Source of the DNA: Clostridia bacterium
GTDB taxonomy: Bacteria > Bacillota > Clostridia > TANB77 > CAG-508
Length of the DNA stretch: 64,000 nt
Assembly (NCBI GenBank): GCA_017528375.1
Contig: JAFXOY010000062.1
Location: 16,787 to 80,786, forward strand
Direction of reading: 5' to 3'
Shown here: positions 34,904-44,049 of the stretch, in pieces
Numbering within the stretch: position 1 is the first letter of the stretch
Layout: each line of letters opens with the position of its first letter
The notes under the pieces: generated by a model
The model's input: the letters and a program-made list of their open reading frames with translations, nothing else
What the model was told of the DNA's origin: nothing
Database searches by the model: none
Translations under genes and position numbers: made by a program

Positions 34904-36325
34904 ATGATAAGAAATAGTGCTACTGAAATACTTAATTTAATAAGGAAAAATGATGGTTATGATAAAGAAAAAATAATTAATCCAGATATGGAAGTGCAAA
35001 AAATTACAGACATCATTTTAAGTGAATGTAGATGCAGTATTATTGACAAAAACGGGAACTATTCTCGCTTTGGAAGTAGTACTGATATTCGTATTATAAA
35101 GATGTTAATACAAATTTTCTTATCAAACATGCACGAAATTCCACCGGAAGTGGTATCAATAGCCCTTACCAAAGAAGGTGTAATTGGACCTTTTAAAAAG
35201 ATAAGCTTACAAAAGCAATTTGACGAAAAAACAGAAAAATATGATATAGATATGGAGGAAGTTTTTCCAAAAGAATTCCATGTTTCTATTTTTAAAAACA
35301 ATTTAGAAGTTAGAGAAAAATTTTTAACAGAAATATTAAAACCTTATGTAAAAAAAATAATTCTAAACAATGAAATTCTAATGAGCAAAAGTCCAGTATC
35401 AGCATATATAAACAAATATATTGTTAGATTTTTTGCACCAATAAAATCAGATGAACAGTTAACAAATAGACTAATAGAAATTTTAAAAACACAATTAACA
35501 TCAACGAGTGATGAATTAATAAAAAATATTGCTGACTATATATTTACAAACATAATGAACAACAAGTATTTTAAAGAGGAATTAATCAGCAGAACCTTAG
35601 GAACAACAGAACTGCAAAAATTAGGAAAAATTTCAATTGGCTTTCATAGCTTAGTTGATAGCATGGCTTATGAAACTTTACAAATGATAGAATTAAGAAA
35701 TTTTCCATATGGCGAATTAATTTCAATAAAAGATACATTTTATACAATGGTAGCAGTTTTAGAATCCTTATGTGTAAATTTTGAAAACCAAGATGAAGAT
35801 GATATTCTGAAAAATATAGAAAAAATAAACAAAGCATATAATGTTACAAATAAAACTAAAACTGAAACAGACGTAAAATATAGATTAAGTGAAATAACAA
35901 CTAATAAATATGGAAATCCAGATACATTTGTAAAACCAGAAAATATAAAAAATGCATTACAAAATTTATGCAAAATGATTAAAGTTCTATTAAACAAAAA
36001 AGATGAAATTGATGATCAAACTTATATTAAAGAAGTTCTTAGAATTCATTATAGATTTATTAAAATACAACCATTTGAAAATGGTAATGGAAGAACAGCA
36101 AGAGCATTAGTAAATGTGTTGTTACAATCTAAAGGAATGATAGGAATATTTAGAAAAGAAAAACGTAAAGCATATATAGAGTACATTGAAGAAGCTAATA
36201 AAGTTATAAAACAAAATGAAGAAAGATATTTATCTGCATTATCTGAAAAAACAATGGAATGTGTTGAATTAGAAAATGAATTTTTAAGTTTAAATAACTT
36301 ACCTTTTATATTAGCTAACGGATAA
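34904..36325 (+). CDS. Fic-domain protein with Gln in place of the motif His
   Basis: 473 aa, no signal peptide or membrane helix. The Fic motif normally reads HPFxxGNGRxxR. Here the same position reads IQPFENGNGRTAR (about residues 389-401), so the catalytic His is Gln while the phosphate-binding GNGR is intact. The preceding helix (EVLRIHYRFIKI) is typical. The N-terminal 280 residues are helical and unassigned. Canonical Fic enzymes AMPylate proteins. Loss of the His predicts loss of that chemistry or a different transfer. Own promoter and AAAGGAGC ribosome site. Confidence 0.85.
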   Translation: MIRNSATEILNLIRKNDGYDKEKIINPDMEVQKITDIILSECRCSIIDKNGNYSRFGSSTDIRIIKMLIQIFLSNMHEIPPEVVSIALTKEGVIGPFKKISLQKQFDEKTEKYDIDMEEVFPKEFHVSIFKNNLEVREKFLTEILKPYVKKIILNNEILMSKSPVSAYINKYIVRFFAPIKSDEQLTNRLIEILKTQLTSTSDELIKNIADYIFTNIMNNKYFKEELISRTLGTTELQKLGKISIGFHSLVDSMAYETLQMIELRNFPYGELISIKDTFYTMVAVLESLCVNFENQDEDDILKNIEKINKAYNVTNKTKTETDVKYRLSEITTNKYGNPDTFVKPENIKNALQNLCKMIKVLLNKKDEIDDQTYIKEVLRIHYRFIKIQPFENGNGRTARALVNVLLQSKGMIGIFRKEKRKAYIEYIEEANKVIKQNEERYLSALSEKTMECVELENEFLSLNNLPFILANG

Positions 36326-36355
36326 TGTATGCAAAATAAAAATAAATAATAAATC

Positions 36356-36386
36356 AAAAATGGAACCAAAAAATGGTTCCATTTTT
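36356..36386. terminator. Bidirectional terminator
   Basis: AAAAATGGAACCA pairs with TGGTTCCATTTTT around an A5 loop, between the converging Fic gene and the atypical minus-strand gene. Confidence 0.9.
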
Positions 36387-36992
36387 TTAGGATTTGTTGT
36401 GTTCGAAAGAAGTAGCAGCTTCAAGTAAACCATTTGCTTGCTTTTCGATAAAAGCATTTTTATCAAGAAGTTTGTCTGCATCTTTCAAATCAAAAAAGCT
36501 TAAGTCATTAAATGTTGGCAGTTTTGAAATGTACAGTACATTATTTTTATCAGCATAAATTTCAAACGGAAGCATGTTAAGATTTAAACCGTACACTTCA
36601 AATAAGGCATGGATTTTCTTAAATAAAGCCTTAGACCAGTAAGAAATACGATTATAAATCATCTGAGAATACTCTGCTTGTGTATGCATGAAAATCATGC
36701 TTAACTTGATTGGTTCCATGCCAATGCTGTATAAGTACTGTACATCAAATGTTAAGTAAAGTGAATAAGCGATTTGTAAGTCAAACTGTTTTAATTTCTT
36801 ATTCTTTTTTGATGTTTTTGGTTTAGGTGTGTTTGAGCTCACAAAAACAGTGAGTGATGTATCCGGATTTTTAGTGCTATCATCCGAATACACCTTGATG
36901 TCATAATCTTTAATTACTTCGTTAAAAGCAACTTCAAGATCACGGTTTAGTGAGTCAACCACCCGGTTAACCATTGATTCTTTGTTGTCCAT
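36387..36992 (-). CDS. Uncharacterised 201-residue protein of foreign composition
   Basis: I recognise no family. The protein is soluble, with a helical start (MVNRVVDSLNRDLEVAFNEVI), a lysine/proline linker near residues 58-70, a Tyr/Phe-rich middle (LQIAYSLYLTFDVQYLYSIG) and an acidic, helical C terminus. Codon use differs from neighbours: it has an in-frame CGG (after MVN), and GTG, CTT and CCG are frequent. It carries its own consensus promoter, a GAAAGGGG ribosome site and a terminator stem at its stop. Probably acquired horizontally. Confidence 0.7.
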   Translation of the reverse strand: MDNKESMVNRVVDSLNRDLEVAFNEVIKDYDIKVYSDDSTKNPDTSLTVFVSSNTPKPKTSKKNKKLKQFDLQIAYSLYLTFDVQYLYSIGMEPIKLSMIFMHTQAEYSQMIYNRISYWSKALFKKIHALFEVYGLNLNMLPFEIYADKNNVLYISKLPTFNDLSFFDLKDADKLLDKNAFIEKQANGLLEAATSFEHNKS

Positions 36993-37012
36993 AACGAACC
37001 CCTTTCAAAGTG

Positions 37013-37089
37013 CTGCAGGCATACATACCTGCACATAAAACGTTTAGTTTACATAGTATGATTATACAATGAATTGGGTAAAAAGTCAA
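37013..37089 (-). promoter_or_regulatory. Promoter and leader hairpin of the atypical minus-strand gene
   Basis: On the minus strand TTGACT (37089-37084), a 17-bp spacer and TATAAT (37066-37061). Downstream in the leader CCTGCA/TGCAGG (37014-37019 with 37028-37033) can form a small hairpin just before the ribosome site. The plus-strand remainder up to 37,266 shows only TTGAAA (37191) with TATAAA (37212), a possible promoter of the glycan operon. Confidence 0.65.
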
Positions 37090-37266
37090 ATCAAGGGTTA
37101 CAAGGAAATAGCAATACAGTAAAAAGTTAAATAAATATGTAAATTAAGGCGAGAAAATCGTAAAAAATATCAAAAAAATGCTTAAATATGTTGAAATAAA
37201 TTCGAATATATTATAAAATCAAGTTAGATGTATTTCAAAGGACAAAGTCTTTAGGGGGAAAGGTAC

Positions 37267-37953
37267 ATGAATAGTGTTGAAAAAACAGTTAATGAGCAGC
37301 TTTTGATGGCTGATGAGATAGATAAATGTGTTGAAAAAGGAAAAGTTAAAGCATACGATTTCGTAAAAAGAGGGATTGATATTTTAATAGGAACAATAGG
37401 ATTAATTATATGTTTACCTTTTTTTATAATAATTGCTATTGCAATAAAATTAGATTCAAAAGGACCAGTATTTTTTAAACATAAACGTATTGGAAAAAAC
37501 GGTAAAGATTTATACATATACAAATTTAGAACAATGATTCAAGATGCTGAAGAAGCTATAAAAAGATTTACTCCAGAACAAAGGAAGGAGTATGAAGAAA
37601 ACTACAAATTAGAGGACGACCCAAGAGTTACAAGAGTTGGAAAAATATTAAGAAAAACGTCAATAGATGAATTACCACAAATAATTAATATTTTAAAAGG
37701 TGAAATGGCAATTATTGGACCACGTCCTGTTGTAAAAGATGAATTAGAAAAATACGGAAAAAATAAAAATAGATTTTTAAGTGTTCCTCCAGGATTAACT
37801 GGATATTGGGCTGCTAATGGCAGAAGTGATGTTTCATATGAGGAAAGAATGAATATGGAACTTTACTATGTTGATCATAGAAGTTTATTATTAGATTTAA
37901 AAATATTTATTAAAACTATAGGTTCAGTTTTAACAGGTAGAGGAGCAAGATAA
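37267..37953 (+). CDS. Initiating sugar-phosphate transferase (bacterial sugar transferase family)
   Basis: Polyprenyl-phosphate sugar-1-phosphate transferase of the WcaJ/EpsL/PglC type, which starts surface glycan assembly on the undecaprenyl carrier. 228 aa. A single N-terminal hydrophobic segment (ILIGTIGLIICLPFFIIIAIAIKLDSKGPVFF) leads into the catalytic core: KHKRIGKNGK, YKFRTM, LRKTSIDELPQ, GPRPVV, PGLTGYWAANGRSDVSY. No large N-terminal membrane domain, so it is a minimal form. First gene of a tightly packed operon running to 47,856. Confidence 0.94.
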   Translation: MNSVEKTVNEQLLMADEIDKCVEKGKVKAYDFVKRGIDILIGTIGLIICLPFFIIIAIAIKLDSKGPVFFKHKRIGKNGKDLYIYKFRTMIQDAEEAIKRFTPEQRKEYEENYKLEDDPRVTRVGKILRKTSIDELPQIINILKGEMAIIGPRPVVKDELEKYGKNKNRFLSVPPGLTGYWAANGRSDVSYEERMNMELYYVDHRSLLLDLKIFIKTIGSVLTGRGAR

Positions 37954-38727
37954 ATGAAAGATATAAAAATAATTGTAGCAACACACAAAAAATTTCAAAT
38001 GCCAGAAGACGATATGTATATTCCAGTTCATGTTGGAAAAGAAGGAAAAGAGGATTTAGGATATCAAGGAGATAATGAAGAAGAAAATATTTCAGAAAAA
38101 AATCCTTATTATTGTGAATTAACAGGATTATATTGGGCATGGAAAAATTTAGATGCAGATTATATTGGACTAGCTCATTACAGAAGACACTTTGTTAGTA
38201 AAAAAGGAAAGGACAAGTTCAATTGTGTTGCTTCAAAAGAGTACATAGATAAAAAGTTAGATGAAGCTGACGTTATTTTGCCTAAGAGAAGGCATTTATA
38301 TATAGAGACAATTTATTCTCACTATAAACACACAATGCATGTTGAACCATTAGATGAGACAAGAAAAATAATCGAAGAAAAATGTCCTGAGTATTTGGAA
38401 TTCTTTGATAAAAAGATGAAAAGTCGCTCAGGACATATGTTTAACATGTGTGTAATGAAAAAAGAAATCTTGAACGAGTATTGTGAATGGTTATTTGATA
38501 TTCTTTTTGAACTAGAAAAAAGATTTGATCCAAAACAATATTCTGCTTTTCATGCACGTTATTTAGGAAGAATTAGTGAAAGATTACTAGATGTATGGAT
38601 TATGAAGAACAATATAAAATATACAGAAGTAAAAGTTGCGGATATGCAAGGAACTAATTGGAAAAAGAAAATTTGGTCTTTTTTAAGAGCTAAATTTACT
38701 GGAAAAAAATATGAAGGAAGTTTTTAA
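37954..38727 (+). CDS. DUF4422 glycosyltransferase-like protein
   Basis: 257 aa. The N terminus KDIKIIVATHKKFQMP and GLYWAWKNLDADYIGLAHYRRHF are characteristic of the DUF4422 family found in capsule and LPS clusters and thought to be glycosyltransferases. The ATG follows the previous stop codon without any gap, implying translational coupling. The donor sugar is unknown. Confidence 0.88.
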   Translation: MKDIKIIVATHKKFQMPEDDMYIPVHVGKEGKEDLGYQGDNEEENISEKNPYYCELTGLYWAWKNLDADYIGLAHYRRHFVSKKGKDKFNCVASKEYIDKKLDEADVILPKRRHLYIETIYSHYKHTMHVEPLDETRKIIEEKCPEYLEFFDKKMKSRSGHMFNMCVMKKEILNEYCEWLFDILFELEKRFDPKQYSAFHARYLGRISERLLDVWIMKNNIKYTEVKVADMQGTNWKKKIWSFLRAKFTGKKYEGSF

Positions 38728-38730
38728 AAA

Positions 38731-39564
38731 ATGGAAGAACTAACAGATATAAGAAAACTACAATTAGAAGAATTGATGATTTTGGATGAGTTTATAAAGA
38801 TATGTGAGGAAAATCAGCTTAGATATTATAGCCTTGGAGGAACATTATTAGGAAGTATTAGACACAAAGGATTTATTCCTTGGGATGATGATGTTGATGT
38901 TGCTATGCCACGTGTTGATTATGAAAAATTCTTGAAATTATCAAAAGATAAGTTTAGTAATGGATTTGAAATAGTTAATTATGATACTGATGAAAATTAT
39001 AGATATCCATGGGCAAGAATGATAACGCATAATATGAAAATTATAAATCATATGGCTAATATTCCAAGAGAAGAATTTGCATGGATAGATATAATACCAT
39101 TAGATGGTTTTCCTAATAAAGGTATAAAAAGGGAACTTCACAAATTACATTTGAGCTTTTGGTGGAATTTAAATCAAATAGTTCAATTCGATGAATTAGT
39201 TGATCAAAAAAGAAAACGTAGTACATTTGGAAAAATAGCATTAAAAATTGCATCTTTATTCAAATGGCTAGGAAAAATTATAAATTATAAGACATGTTTA
39301 AAACATTTAAATAAAGTTCTAATGAAATATCCATATGATTCTGATTCAGATGAAATAATAAACTTTTTAGCAGCATATGGATTTGATGAAGTTTTCACCA
39401 GAGAAAGCTTTGCTAGTAGTGAAAAATATGACTTTGAGGGAAGAAAATTAAATGGCCCTAAAGGATATGATGATGTTCTCACTAGAATATATAACAGTAG
39501 TTATATGGAATTACCACCAGTTGAAGAACGTAATAAACATCACGCAGAAATTATTATAAATTAA
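38731..39564 (+). CDS. LicD-family phosphotransferase 1
   Basis: 277 aa. YYSLGGTLLGSIRHKGFIPWDDDVDVAMPR is the LicD nucleotidyltransferase-fold motif with the metal-binding DDDVD. LicD proteins move phosphocholine or similar phosphorylated groups from a CDP carrier to glycans. A second LicD (41,395) is in the same operon, with a candidate CDP-donor synthase between them. Starts three bases after the preceding gene, without a strong ribosome site of its own. Confidence 0.92.
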   Translation: MEELTDIRKLQLEELMILDEFIKICEENQLRYYSLGGTLLGSIRHKGFIPWDDDVDVAMPRVDYEKFLKLSKDKFSNGFEIVNYDTDENYRYPWARMITHNMKIINHMANIPREEFAWIDIIPLDGFPNKGIKRELHKLHLSFWWNLNQIVQFDELVDQKRKRSTFGKIALKIASLFKWLGKIINYKTCLKHLNKVLMKYPYDSDSDEIINFLAAYGFDEVFTRESFASSEKYDFEGRKLNGPKGYDDVLTRIYNSSYMELPPVEERNKHHAEIIIN

Positions 39565-39578
39565 GGAGTGTATGCAAA

Positions 39579-40658
39579 ATGATTAATTTTACAGTTGGAC
39601 CTGTACAAAGTAACGATATAGTCAGAAAAATAGGCGCTGAACAAGTTCCATATTTTAGAACTGAAGAGTTTTCAAATATTATGTTAGATAATGAAAGAAT
39701 GATGAAAAAATTCGCAGATGCAGAAGATAATGCAAGAGTAGTATTTATTACTGGATCTGGTACAGCGTCAATGGAAGCTGCTGTATGTAACACTTTAACT
39801 AAAGATGATAAAGCATTAATAGTTAATGGCGGAAGCTTTGGACAAAGATTTGTTGAAATATGTGAGTTATATGAAATACCACATGATGTTATAGAAAGAA
39901 AAATTGGAGAAAACTTAACAGAAGAAACTTTGAAACAATATGATAATAAAGGATATACAGCATTTTTAATAAATGTACATGAAACATCAACAGGAGTACT
40001 ATATGATATGAACTTAGTAAGTAAATTCTGCAAAAGAAACAATTTATTTTTAATAACAGATTGTATAAGTTCATTCTTAGCGGATAAATATAGCATGAAA
40101 GATTTTGGAGCAGATATTATGATTACCGGTTCACAAAAAGCATTAGCATGTCCACCAGGAGTTTCTATTATTGTTTTATCAGAAAGAGCAATAGAAAGAG
40201 TGAATAATAATAATGTAAAATGCTTATATCTAAATATAAAAAATGCATTAAAAAATGCTGAAAGAGGGCAAACACCTTTTACTCCAGCTGTAGGAATATT
40301 ATTACAAATAAATGCTAGATTAAATCAAATAGCAGATGACGGCGGAGTAGAAGCAGAAAATGAAAAAATAAAAACTATAGCAGAAGATTTTAGAAGAAAA
40401 ATTAAAGAGGAAAACTTTCCTTTTGAGTATGTGACTGAATCAATGTCTAATGCGGTAACTTCACTTCATCCAACTACAGCTTCTGCAAATGATATATTTT
40501 TAACTTTAAAAGATGAATATGGAATATGGATATGCCCTAATGGAGGAGAATTAAAAGACAAAGTATTTAGAGTTGGACATATAGGATGCTTAACGGTAGA
40601 AGATAATGATAAATTAATACAAGCATTAAGAAATATGAGAGAAAGGAAAATATTATAA
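39579..40658 (+). CDS. Class V aminotransferase (AEP-pyruvate transaminase / alanine-glyoxylate type)
   Basis: 359-aa PLP enzyme. FTVGPVQSND opens the protein, GSGTASMEAAV is the phosphate-binding turn, and TGSQKALACPPG holds the PLP lysine. Fold type I class V members of this shape include 2-aminoethylphosphonate transaminases. The stop codon overlaps the start of the cytidylyltransferase by one base. In phosphonate-glycan pathways these two activities are neighbours or fused (PntC). No PepM or phosphonopyruvate decarboxylase is in the window, so the substrate is open. Confidence 0.85.
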   Translation: MINFTVGPVQSNDIVRKIGAEQVPYFRTEEFSNIMLDNERMMKKFADAEDNARVVFITGSGTASMEAAVCNTLTKDDKALIVNGGSFGQRFVEICELYEIPHDVIERKIGENLTEETLKQYDNKGYTAFLINVHETSTGVLYDMNLVSKFCKRNNLFLITDCISSFLADKYSMKDFGADIMITGSQKALACPPGVSIIVLSERAIERVNNNNVKCLYLNIKNALKNAERGQTPFTPAVGILLQINARLNQIADDGGVEAENEKIKTIAEDFRRKIKEENFPFEYVTESMSNAVTSLHPTTASANDIFLTLKDEYGIWICPNGGELKDKVFRVGHIGCLTVEDNDKLIQALRNMRERKIL

Positions 40659-41374
40659 TGAAAGTTTTATTACTAGCGGCTGGAAGAGGTACAAGAATAA
40701 GTAGATATCTTTCAGGAAATCCAAAATGTACAGTTGATATTGGAAATGAAAAATTAATACAATATACGATAAGAATGTTGAATAAAAAAGGAATAACAGA
40801 TATTGCAATGGTTTTAGGATACAGAGCAGATATAATAAAAGAAACATTAAAAGATTATGATGTAAAATATTATTATAATCCGTTTTTTGATGTTACAAAT
40901 TCAATTGCATCATCATGGTTTGCAAAAGATTTTCTAGATGATGACATTCTAATAATGAATGCAGATGTATTTTTAGAGGAAAAATTAATTGATTATATAT
41001 TATCACAAAAAGATTCTCCAGTAATGTTTGCAGATAGCTCAAGAAAAGAAGAGGCTGATTATAAATTTAAATTTGAAAATGGAGTTTTATTAAAATATGG
41101 AAAAGAACTTGAAGGAGACGACATTTCAGGTGAATATGTTGGAATTGGAAGATTTAATAAAGACTTTCTAAAAGAATTTATCGTACAATTAGAAAAAATG
41201 ATAAATGAACAACAACATAGTGTTTGGTGGGAAAATGTAGTTTATGAGATATCAGAACAAAAGGACATATATGTTAATGATGTAAAAGGTATGTTCTGGG
41301 CAGAAGTTGACTATATAGAAGATTATGAAAGAATATTAAATTTTAGAGGAGTAAAGTCAAATTTACAGTATTAG
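40658..41374 (+). CDS. LicC/PntC-like nucleotidyltransferase
   Basis: 238-aa sugar-nucleotidyltransferase fold protein. LLLAAGRGTRISRYLSGNPKCTVDIG is the nucleotide-binding signature. Asp pairs near MNADVFLEE and WAEVDYIEDYE are expected to bind the metal. Relatives activate phosphocholine or 2-aminoethylphosphonate with CTP for LicD-type transferases. Overlap with the aminotransferase and position between two licD genes support that role by context. Confidence 0.85.
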   Translation: MKVLLLAAGRGTRISRYLSGNPKCTVDIGNEKLIQYTIRMLNKKGITDIAMVLGYRADIIKETLKDYDVKYYYNPFFDVTNSIASSWFAKDFLDDDILIMNADVFLEEKLIDYILSQKDSPVMFADSSRKEEADYKFKFENGVLLKYGKELEGDDISGEYVGIGRFNKDFLKEFIVQLEKMINEQQHSVWWENVVYEISEQKDIYVNDVKGMFWAEVDYIEDYERILNFRGVKSNLQY

Positions 41375-41394
41375 AGCATTAGAAAGGAAAATAT

Positions 41395-42237
41395 ATGGAA
41401 GTATTATCATTAGAAGAAATGCAAAAAGTAAATTTAGAAATGTTGCATGAATTTGATAAAATATGTAAAGATAATAATCTTGCTTATTCATTGGTAGGAG
41501 GGACATTATTAGGAGCAGTAAGACATAAAGGATTTATTCCTTGGGATGATGATATAGATGTCAACATGGATAGAACTAATTATGAAAAATTAATAAAACT
41601 ATATTTTGATAAAAAATTAAAATTGCCAGAAGGTCGTGACTTTATTTCAAATCGTAATAATACATTTGCAAGACATTATGCAAGATATGTAAGGCATGAT
41701 GTAAAGAGGCTGGCAGAATATGCAGAAGATGAGGATTGTCCATATATAGGAATTGATATTTTTATAGAAGATGGTACATATTCTAATAAGCTTTTATTTA
41801 GAATACAAGTATGGCGTATAAAATTTGTAAGAAAGATTTTATTATTAAGTTTATCTAAACCAAGTACAAGTAGTAAAGGTAAAGGAATAGCAATATTAAA
41901 AAATATAATAAGACCAATTTTCAAAAAGATAGGAAGTATGAGAATTGCAAGACATTTAGAAAACATATGTAAGGAAGTAGATTTCGAAAAAGCTGAATAT
42001 GTTGCTGCATTGGATGGAATGAATGGAAAAAAAGAAATTTGGCTAAAAGAAACTATGCTACCAACAATGGAGATTGAATTTGAAGATGGAAAATTCCCTT
42101 GTTATAAAAATTATGATGTATATTTATCAAACTTGTTTGGAGATTATATGAAATTACCACCAGAAGAAAAAAGAATACCACATAATGACAAAGGATATTG
42201 GGTAAATAAAAATATTAATAATATAGGAGAGAACTAG
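41395..42237 (+). CDS. LicD-family phosphotransferase 2
   Basis: 280 aa, paralogous to the first LicD. YSLVGGTLLGAVRHKGFIPWDDDIDVNMDR carries the catalytic DDD-I-D. The C-terminal half is basic and helical. Two LicDs may add the group to two different glycan residues. AGAAAGGAAA precedes the ATG. The GT2 gene starts one base after its stop. Confidence 0.92.
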   Translation: MEVLSLEEMQKVNLEMLHEFDKICKDNNLAYSLVGGTLLGAVRHKGFIPWDDDIDVNMDRTNYEKLIKLYFDKKLKLPEGRDFISNRNNTFARHYARYVRHDVKRLAEYAEDEDCPYIGIDIFIEDGTYSNKLLFRIQVWRIKFVRKILLLSLSKPSTSSKGKGIAILKNIIRPIFKKIGSMRIARHLENICKEVDFEKAEYVAALDGMNGKKEIWLKETMLPTMEIEFEDGKFPCYKNYDVYLSNLFGDYMKLPPEEKRIPHNDKGYWVNKNINNIGEN

Positions 42238-42238
42238 T

Positions 42239-43252
42239 ATGAATAAGATATTGACAGTTTCAATAGCGGCATATAATGTTGAAAAATATATAGAAAAAAC
42301 ATTAAATTCATTATTAATAGATGATATTGATGATTTAGAAATATTGGTTGAAGATGACGGAGGAACAGACAATACAGCCGATATAGTGAAAAAATATGAA
42401 GAAAAATATCCAGGAATAGTAAAACTTGTACATAAGGAAAATGGTGGATATGGTTCGACTATTAATAAAAGTATGGAATTAGCTACTGGAAAGTATTTTA
42501 AACAATTAGATGGTGATGACTGGTATGAAACTGAAAACTTTAAAAAATTTGTAAACCTACTAAAGACGGTTGATTCAGATGCTATATATACACCATATAA
42601 TAAATACTTAGAAAAAGAAGATACTTATGTTTTAAAAGACTATTTTGATTCAGAATTATCAGGAGAATATAAAATAAGTGAAGTAATAGGTAAATCATCA
42701 CATTCGATAGAAATGCATAATTTAACATATAAAACTGAACTACTTAGAAAAAACAAAATAGAATTATTAACAAAATGTTTTTATACAGATACTCAATTTG
42801 CATTATTTCCATTAATAAACTTAGAATCTATATATATTAGTCACGCACCAATTTATGTATATAGAGTTGGTAGAGATGAGCAAAGCGTTAGTATACCAGG
42901 ACATAGAAAACATTATGAAGATCATGTTAGAGTTTCAAAAGAAATAATGAAATTTTATAATGAGTATAAAAATAAAATTGATGATAATAAAAAACAATAT
43001 TTATTTGAATGTACAAAATCACATGTAACAAATACTATATCTGGTTTTTATATGGTGTTAGAATCAAGTAAAGAAGTTTTAAAGAAAATCAAAGAATTTG
43101 ACGCGCTTACAGAAAAATCATGTAAAGATATATATGATGCAATGCTACAACATAGTCAAGTCATTAAATTACTAAGAAAAACAAAATATAATTACATTGT
43201 TTATAAAATACTATCTAGAATCCAAATCAAGAGAAAACAAAGAGAAAAATAA
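42239..43252 (+). CDS. GT2-family glycosyltransferase
   Basis: 337 aa, GT-A fold. LTVSIAAYNVEKYIEKTLNSLL is the standard N terminus, LVEDDGGTDNTADIV carries the nucleotide-binding Asp, and KQLDGDDWYE is the DxD-containing strand. No membrane helix, so it probably extends the lipid-linked glycan on the cytoplasmic face. Donor unknown. Confidence 0.92.
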   Translation: MNKILTVSIAAYNVEKYIEKTLNSLLIDDIDDLEILVEDDGGTDNTADIVKKYEEKYPGIVKLVHKENGGYGSTINKSMELATGKYFKQLDGDDWYETENFKKFVNLLKTVDSDAIYTPYNKYLEKEDTYVLKDYFDSELSGEYKISEVIGKSSHSIEMHNLTYKTELLRKNKIELLTKCFYTDTQFALFPLINLESIYISHAPIYVYRVGRDEQSVSIPGHRKHYEDHVRVSKEIMKFYNEYKNKIDDNKKQYLFECTKSHVTNTISGFYMVLESSKEVLKKIKEFDALTEKSCKDIYDAMLQHSQVIKLLRKTKYNYIVYKILSRIQIKRKQREK

Positions 43253-43269
43253 TGAGAGGATGAGTTAAA

Positions 43270-44049
43270 ATGAATATAGCTGTGATATTTGCAAGTGGTA
43301 AAGGAACTAGAATGGGAGCGGAAATTCCAAAGCAATTTCTTGAAATAAATGATAAGCCAATATTAGTACATACAGTAGAATTATTTCAATATCATGAAAA
43401 AATAGATAAAATATATATTGTAACTTTAAAAGATTATATACCTTATGTAAAAAGACTAACAGAAATGTATAATTTATCAAAGGTTCAAGCAATTGTTGAA
43501 GGTGGAGAAACAGCACAAGATTCTATTTATAATGGATTGAAAAAAGCCGAAGAAGAAAATCCAGGAGATTCAATAGTATTAATTCATGATGGTGTAAGAC
43601 CATTTGTTTCTGCAGATGTTATAAGAGCCAATATAGAAGGTGTCAAAGAAAATGGAAATGCAATTACAAGTGTCCCAGCATATGAAACAATAATTACAAG
43701 TAGTGATGGAAAAGTAATAAATACAGTACCAAATAGAAGTGAAACATTTATTGGACAAGCTCCACAAAGCTTTTATTTAAAGGATATTATAGAAGCACAT
43801 GAAGAAATACAAAAAAGACCACAAAGATATGAAAATATGGTAGATGCATGTACTATTATAAGAACATTAGGTAAAGAAGCATTTTTGGTTAGCGGAAATA
43901 GAGGAAATATAAAAATAACTACACCAGAAGATGTTTTTACATTTAAAGCATATCTTCAATATAAAGAAAGTGAGCAAACTTTTGGATTAGGAATAACTAA
44001 TAAAATTGGCACACAATATGAGTTAATAAAAAATGGAGGAAAAAAATAG
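43270..44049 (+). CDS. IspD/TarI-family cytidylyltransferase
   Basis: 259 aa. IFASGKGTRMGAEIPKQFLEINDKPILVHTVELF is the IspD/TarI signature, with VEGGETAQDSIYNGL and IHDGVRPFV. IspD makes CDP-methylerythritol and TarI makes CDP-ribitol. Here it sits in a glycan operon and is followed immediately by a reductase/epimerase, the arrangement of CDP-polyol synthesis pairs in capsule loci. I therefore favour a CDP-polyol role over isoprenoid synthesis, but sequence alone does not separate them. Confidence 0.88.
   Translation: MNIAVIFASGKGTRMGAEIPKQFLEINDKPILVHTVELFQYHEKIDKIYIVTLKDYIPYVKRLTEMYNLSKVQAIVEGGETAQDSIYNGLKKAEEENPGDSIVLIHDGVRPFVSADVIRANIEGVKENGNAITSVPAYETIITSSDGKVINTVPNRSETFIGQAPQSFYLKDIIEAHEEIQKRPQRYENMVDACTIIRTLGKEAFLVSGNRGNIKITTPEDVFTFKAYLQYKESEQTFGLGITNKIGTQYELIKNGGKK

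Noticed and set aside
8332-36992. The two foreign-looking genes as evidence that CGG is a normal arginine codon
   Set aside because: They show CGG can be carried in an open frame, but as likely recent arrivals they do not show it is translated well here. I kept them as a caveat rather than a refutation.
43270-44049. Naming this gene ispD
   Set aside because: Family match is real, but operon context favours a CDP-polyol role, so no symbol was given.
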